From Bacteroidia bacterium (GTDB lineage: Bacteria; Bacteroidota; Bacteroidia; M30B66), in assembly GCA_019695235.1 (NCBI GenBank), contig JAIBAI010000031.1, positions 1-35,789 of the forward strand: a DNA stretch of 35,789 nt, read 5' to 3'. Of the stretch, positions 33,090-35,789 are shown piece by piece. The position numbers were made by a program, and so were the translations under genes. Below the pieces are notes generated by a model. It was not told where the DNA came from and did no database searches. It was given only the letters and a program-made list of their open reading frames with translations. The stretch's first letter is position 1, and each line of letters starts with the position of its first letter.

Positions 33090-35651
33090 ATGGAAGTAGC
33101 TGATACCATGACACAACAAAATTTTTACACCCGAAAAAAGGTCCAACAATTGAGTTTGGAATACTTTTCGGGAGACGAACTGGCTGCGGGAACGTTTTTG
33201 GGCAAATATGCCTTGCGCGATCTTGACGGAAATTATCTGGAAGCCACTCCGGATGAAATGCATTTACGTATGGCAAAAGAATTTGCCAGAGTGGAAGCAT
33301 ACTATATTAATAACAAAGACAAAGGCTTCGACAAAGACCTTTTGTCTGAATACGGTCAAAAAAGAGAAGAGCTGACCGAAGAAAAGATTTTTGAAATGTT
33401 CAGGCATTTCGGGCAGGTTATACCGCAAGGTAGCGTCATGGCTACTTTGGGTAATCCATACCAAATTGCTTCTTTGTCGAACTGTATTGTTTTGCCTGAG
33501 ATTTTTGATTCTTATGGGGGTATTTTTTATACTGACCAGCAGATGGCTCAGTTATTCAAAAGGCGTTGTGGAGTAGGAGTAGACCTTAGCACGCTCAGGC
33601 CGGCAGGTACCAGGGTGTCAAATGCAGCAGAAACCACTACCGGTGCTGTTTCATTCATGGAGCGCTTTTCGAATACCACCCGTGAGGTTGCGCAGAATGG
33701 CCGTCGTGGTGCACTGATGCTCACCATTGACGTAGCACATCCGGATGTTGAGGAGTTTGTTTCAATAAAGCAAGACCTCTCAAAAGTAACCGGAGCCAAT
33801 ATCTCAGTTAGGCTGTCTGATGAATTTATGCGTGCGGTGCGTGATAACACTGGATTCAGGCTTCGCTGGCCGATAGACGCAGAAAGTCCGAAGTTTGAAA
33901 AGATGATTAATGCACGTAAATTATGGGATACCATTATTTCATGTGCACATCATACAGCTGAGCCAGGCTTGATTTTCTGGGACAGGCAGCATCATTATTC
34001 AACTTCATCGGTTTATCCGGGCTATAAAAACGTTTCAACCAATCCTTGTTCTGAAATTGCCATGCAGGGCGGCGACTCTTGTCGTTTGATTGCTATGAAC
34101 CTTTTTGGATTTGTAAAGGAGCCATTTACAGCCAATGCGAGTTTCGATATGGAGCGGTTTGCGGAAGCGGTATATGAAGGGCAGCGCCTGATGGACAACC
34201 TCGTTGACCTTGAGCTTGAAGCGGTTGACCGTATTTTAAATAAGATTCAGCAGGATCCGGAGCCAGACTATGTAAAGAAGGTTGAAAAAGAAACCTGGGA
34301 TATGTTGTACAAGGCAGGTAAAGAAGGGCGCAGAACAGGTTTAGGCTTTACTGCTTTGGCTGATACCCTTGCTGCTTTGGGTATGAAATTCGACAGCGAA
34401 GAAGCACTTGCTTTTACTGATAAAATGATGCAAACCAAGTGTGAAGCAGAGTTCAACAGTTCAATTGACATGGCTATCGAGCGAGGCAAATTCGTTGCTT
34501 TTGACCCAAAAATCGAAGAGCAAAGTGAATTTGTCGGAATGCTGAAAGCTGAATTTCCGGATGTTTATAGCCGCATGATGGTGCATGGAAGAAGGAACAT
34601 TTCTTTGAGTACTGTTGCCCCTACGGGTACACTGAGCCTGCTTGCGCAGACTTCTTCAGGCATTGAACCTGTATTTATGACTTCTTATACACGCAGGAAG
34701 AAGGTGAATCCGGGAGATCCGGAGGTGAAGGTTGATTTTGTTGACCCCTCTGGAGATGCATGGCAGGAGTTTACGGTTTACCATCACAAACTTCGCCAAT
34801 GGATGGATACCACCGGTGCAAAAACAGAAAAGAACAGTCCATACTCAGGCGCTACGGCTGCCGAAATTAATTGGCTGAACAGGGTGAAGCTGCAAAGTGT
34901 AGTGCAGAAATACACCACCCATTCTATCAGTTCAACCATTAACCTCCCGGCAGATGTTTCTGTAGAGCAGGTGGGTGAGATTTATCTTGAGGCCTGGAAA
35001 CAAGGTTTAAAAGGGATCACCGTATATAGGGAAGGCTCGCGTTCAGGGGTGTTGGTGTCGAATGAAAAAGAAAAGGCCCAACCTGAAAAAGAAATTATTG
35101 ACCGTCAGGTACCTCCACGACCCAATGAAATTGAAGCTGAAGTGGTGCGTTTCAGAAACCATGATGAGCTTTGGATAGCTGTTATTGGCTTGTTAAACAA
35201 CCGTCCGTATGAGATTTTTACCGGGCGTGTTGCTGATGCCTTTATCATTCCTGAATGGGTAACCAAAGCTTGGGTAATAAAAGAACTTACCAGCGAAGGC
35301 AAAAACCGGTATGATTTCAGGTACAACGACAAGGAAGGTTATCAGGTAACCATTCAGGGGCTTTCTAGATGCTTTAATCCGGAAGTATGGAATTATGCAA
35401 AATTAATTTCAGGGGTGTTGCGCTTTGGAATGCCATTGCCGCAGGTGGTTGATTTGGTTGATAAACTGAATTTGTACAGCGATAATATCAATACCTGGAA
35501 AGCCGGGGTTGGCCGTGCGCTGAAAAAATTCATCCCGGATGGTACAGAAGCAGCTGACCGTCATTGTTCTGAATGCGGTGATTCACAGGGCCTTTACTTC
35601 GAAGAAGGCTGTCTGAAATGCCGTAGCTGCGGACATTCAAAATGCGGTTAA
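33090..35651 (+). CDS. nrdJ: adenosylcobalamin-dependent ribonucleotide reductase (class II)
   Basis: An 853-residue class II ribonucleotide reductase that makes deoxyribonucleotides using a B12-generated thiyl radical. The active site NPCSE holds Asn318, radical Cys320 and Glu322; the redox cysteines are Cys132 (LSNCIVLP) and Cys331 (GGDSC), with the same 11-residue spacing between radical and redox cysteines as I recall for the Thermotoga enzyme. AQNGRRGALMLTIDVAHPD and the later TGTLSLLAQTSSGIEP motifs fit. The C-terminus has a cysteine-rich tail (CSECG, then CLKCRSCGHSKCG) likely to act as redox swinging arm or metal site. The GTG at 33033 would add 19 residues, but the promoter-like box at 33054 favours the ATG at 33090; ATG 33108 is also possible. 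Confidence 0.94.
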   Translation: MEVADTMTQQNFYTRKKVQQLSLEYFSGDELAAGTFLGKYALRDLDGNYLEATPDEMHLRMAKEFARVEAYYINNKDKGFDKDLLSEYGQKREELTEEKIFEMFRHFGQVIPQGSVMATLGNPYQIASLSNCIVLPEIFDSYGGIFYTDQQMAQLFKRRCGVGVDLSTLRPAGTRVSNAAETTTGAVSFMERFSNTTREVAQNGRRGALMLTIDVAHPDVEEFVSIKQDLSKVTGANISVRLSDEFMRAVRDNTGFRLRWPIDAESPKFEKMINARKLWDTIISCAHHTAEPGLIFWDRQHHYSTSSVYPGYKNVSTNPCSEIAMQGGDSCRLIAMNLFGFVKEPFTANASFDMERFAEAVYEGQRLMDNLVDLELEAVDRILNKIQQDPEPDYVKKVEKETWDMLYKAGKEGRRTGLGFTALADTLAALGMKFDSEEALAFTDKMMQTKCEAEFNSSIDMAIERGKFVAFDPKIEEQSEFVGMLKAEFPDVYSRMMVHGRRNISLSTVAPTGTLSLLAQTSSGIEPVFMTSYTRRKKVNPGDPEVKVDFVDPSGDAWQEFTVYHHKLRQWMDTTGAKTEKNSPYSGATAAEINWLNRVKLQSVVQKYTTHSISSTINLPADVSVEQVGEIYLEAWKQGLKGITVYREGSRSGVLVSNEKEKAQPEKEIIDRQVPPRPNEIEAEVVRFRNHDELWIAVIGLLNNRPYEIFTGRVADAFIIPEWVTKAWVIKELTSEGKNRYDFRYNDKEGYQVTIQGLSRCFNPEVWNYAKLISGVLRFGMPLPQVVDLVDKLNLYSDNINTWKAGVGRALKKFIPDGTEAADRHCSECGDSQGLYFEEGCLKCRSCGHSKCG

Positions 35652-35669
35652 TCATTTTTTAGCACAGAA

Positions 35670-35700
35670 TTTGCGAGTTGCAGGGATTACACTATATTTG
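35670..35700 (+). promoter_or_regulatory. consensus Bacteroidota promoter of tRNA-Arg
   Basis: TTTG at 35670-35673, a spacer of exactly 19 nt, and TATATTTG at 35693-35700 match the Bacteroidota sigma consensus (TTTG, N19, TAnnTTTG) at every specified position. Transcription would start about seven bases downstream, just before the mature tRNA 5' end at 35714. It starts 19 bp after the nrdJ stop. Confidence 0.85.
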
Positions 35701-35713
35701 CGCCCTCAATTCC

Positions 35714-35787
35714 GGTTCTGTAGCTTAATTGGATAGAGCATCTGACTACGGATCAGAAGGTTGGGGGTTCGACTCCCTCCAGGACCA
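35714..35787 (+). tRNA. tRNA-Arg (anticodon ACG)
   Basis: A complete cloverleaf ends two bases before the window does. The 7-bp acceptor stem pairs GGTTCTG with CAGGACC; the D arm is GCTT...GAGC; the anticodon stem TCTGA/TCAGA holds the loop CTACGGA with anticodon ACG, read as inosine-CG for CGN arginine codons. The variable loop is AGGTT, and the T arm contains GGTTCGACTCC. The base after the acceptor stem is A (discriminator), followed by CA rather than CCA, so the CCA tail seems not to be encoded. Confidence 0.95.
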
Positions 35788-35789
35788 CA

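Noticed and set aside
1-35789. CRISPR array, insertion sequence, integrase or phage genes
   Set aside because: No regularly spaced direct repeats, transposase motifs or flanking inverted repeats were seen; tRNA-Arg at the right edge could be an integration site, but nothing beyond it is visible.

Overview
This window is a densely coded chromosomal segment of a Bacteroidota (Bacteroidetes) bacterium. Three things point there. Two proteins end in type IX secretion (T9SS) type A sorting domains. A DUF4294-type protein is present. Several intergenic sites match the Bacteroidota sigma promoter (TTTG, about 19 nt, TAnnTTTG), including a perfect copy in front of the tRNA gene at the right edge. No gap exceeds about 205 bp. 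I see no insertion sequence, phage, CRISPR array or integrase, so the region looks like core genome. The order or genus cannot be fixed from what I can see.

Layout from left to right. The tail of a membrane protein (1-93) is followed by dnaE (DNA polymerase III alpha), then an OmpR-type response regulator and its histidine kinase, with a diacylglycerol-kinase-like gene convergent to them. Next is a plus-strand operon of sixA-like phosphatase, ppk1 and a penicillin/AHL-acylase-family hydrolase (6960-11734). A reductase/epimerase (minus) and a small RlpA-like double-psi barrel protein (plus) are divergent.

From 26323 down to 13188 nine minus-strand genes are packed with gaps of at most 15 bp or with overlaps. 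In transcription order they are: a large lipoprotein, an outer-membrane-barrel-like protein, a T9SS propeller-like protein, an FkbM methyltransferase, a glycine-rich T9SS adhesin-like protein, a multi-pass membrane protein, an oligopeptide-type substrate-binding lipoprotein, and two permeases with unusually large extra domains. This is the least explained part of the window, and it carries no ABC ATPase.

Further right, dnaA, a low-molecular-weight tyrosine phosphatase and an RsmI-like methyltransferase form a minus-strand group. Then comes a UshA-like 5'-nucleotidase split into two genes in reversed order, one half with a Tat signal and the other a lipoprotein. A YbgC-like thioesterase, a DUF4294 protein, a 3-hydroxybutyryl-CoA dehydrogenase, a class II (B12-dependent) ribonucleotide reductase and tRNA-Arg(ACG) complete the window.

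Replication functions (dnaE, dnaA, nrdJ) are scattered here rather than forming a dnaA-dnaN origin cluster. Most of the other genes are ordinary housekeeping. The points worth a second look are the nine-gene envelope operon, the split and permuted nucleotidase, the RlpA-like protein with a changed catalytic position, and the enlarged permeases.
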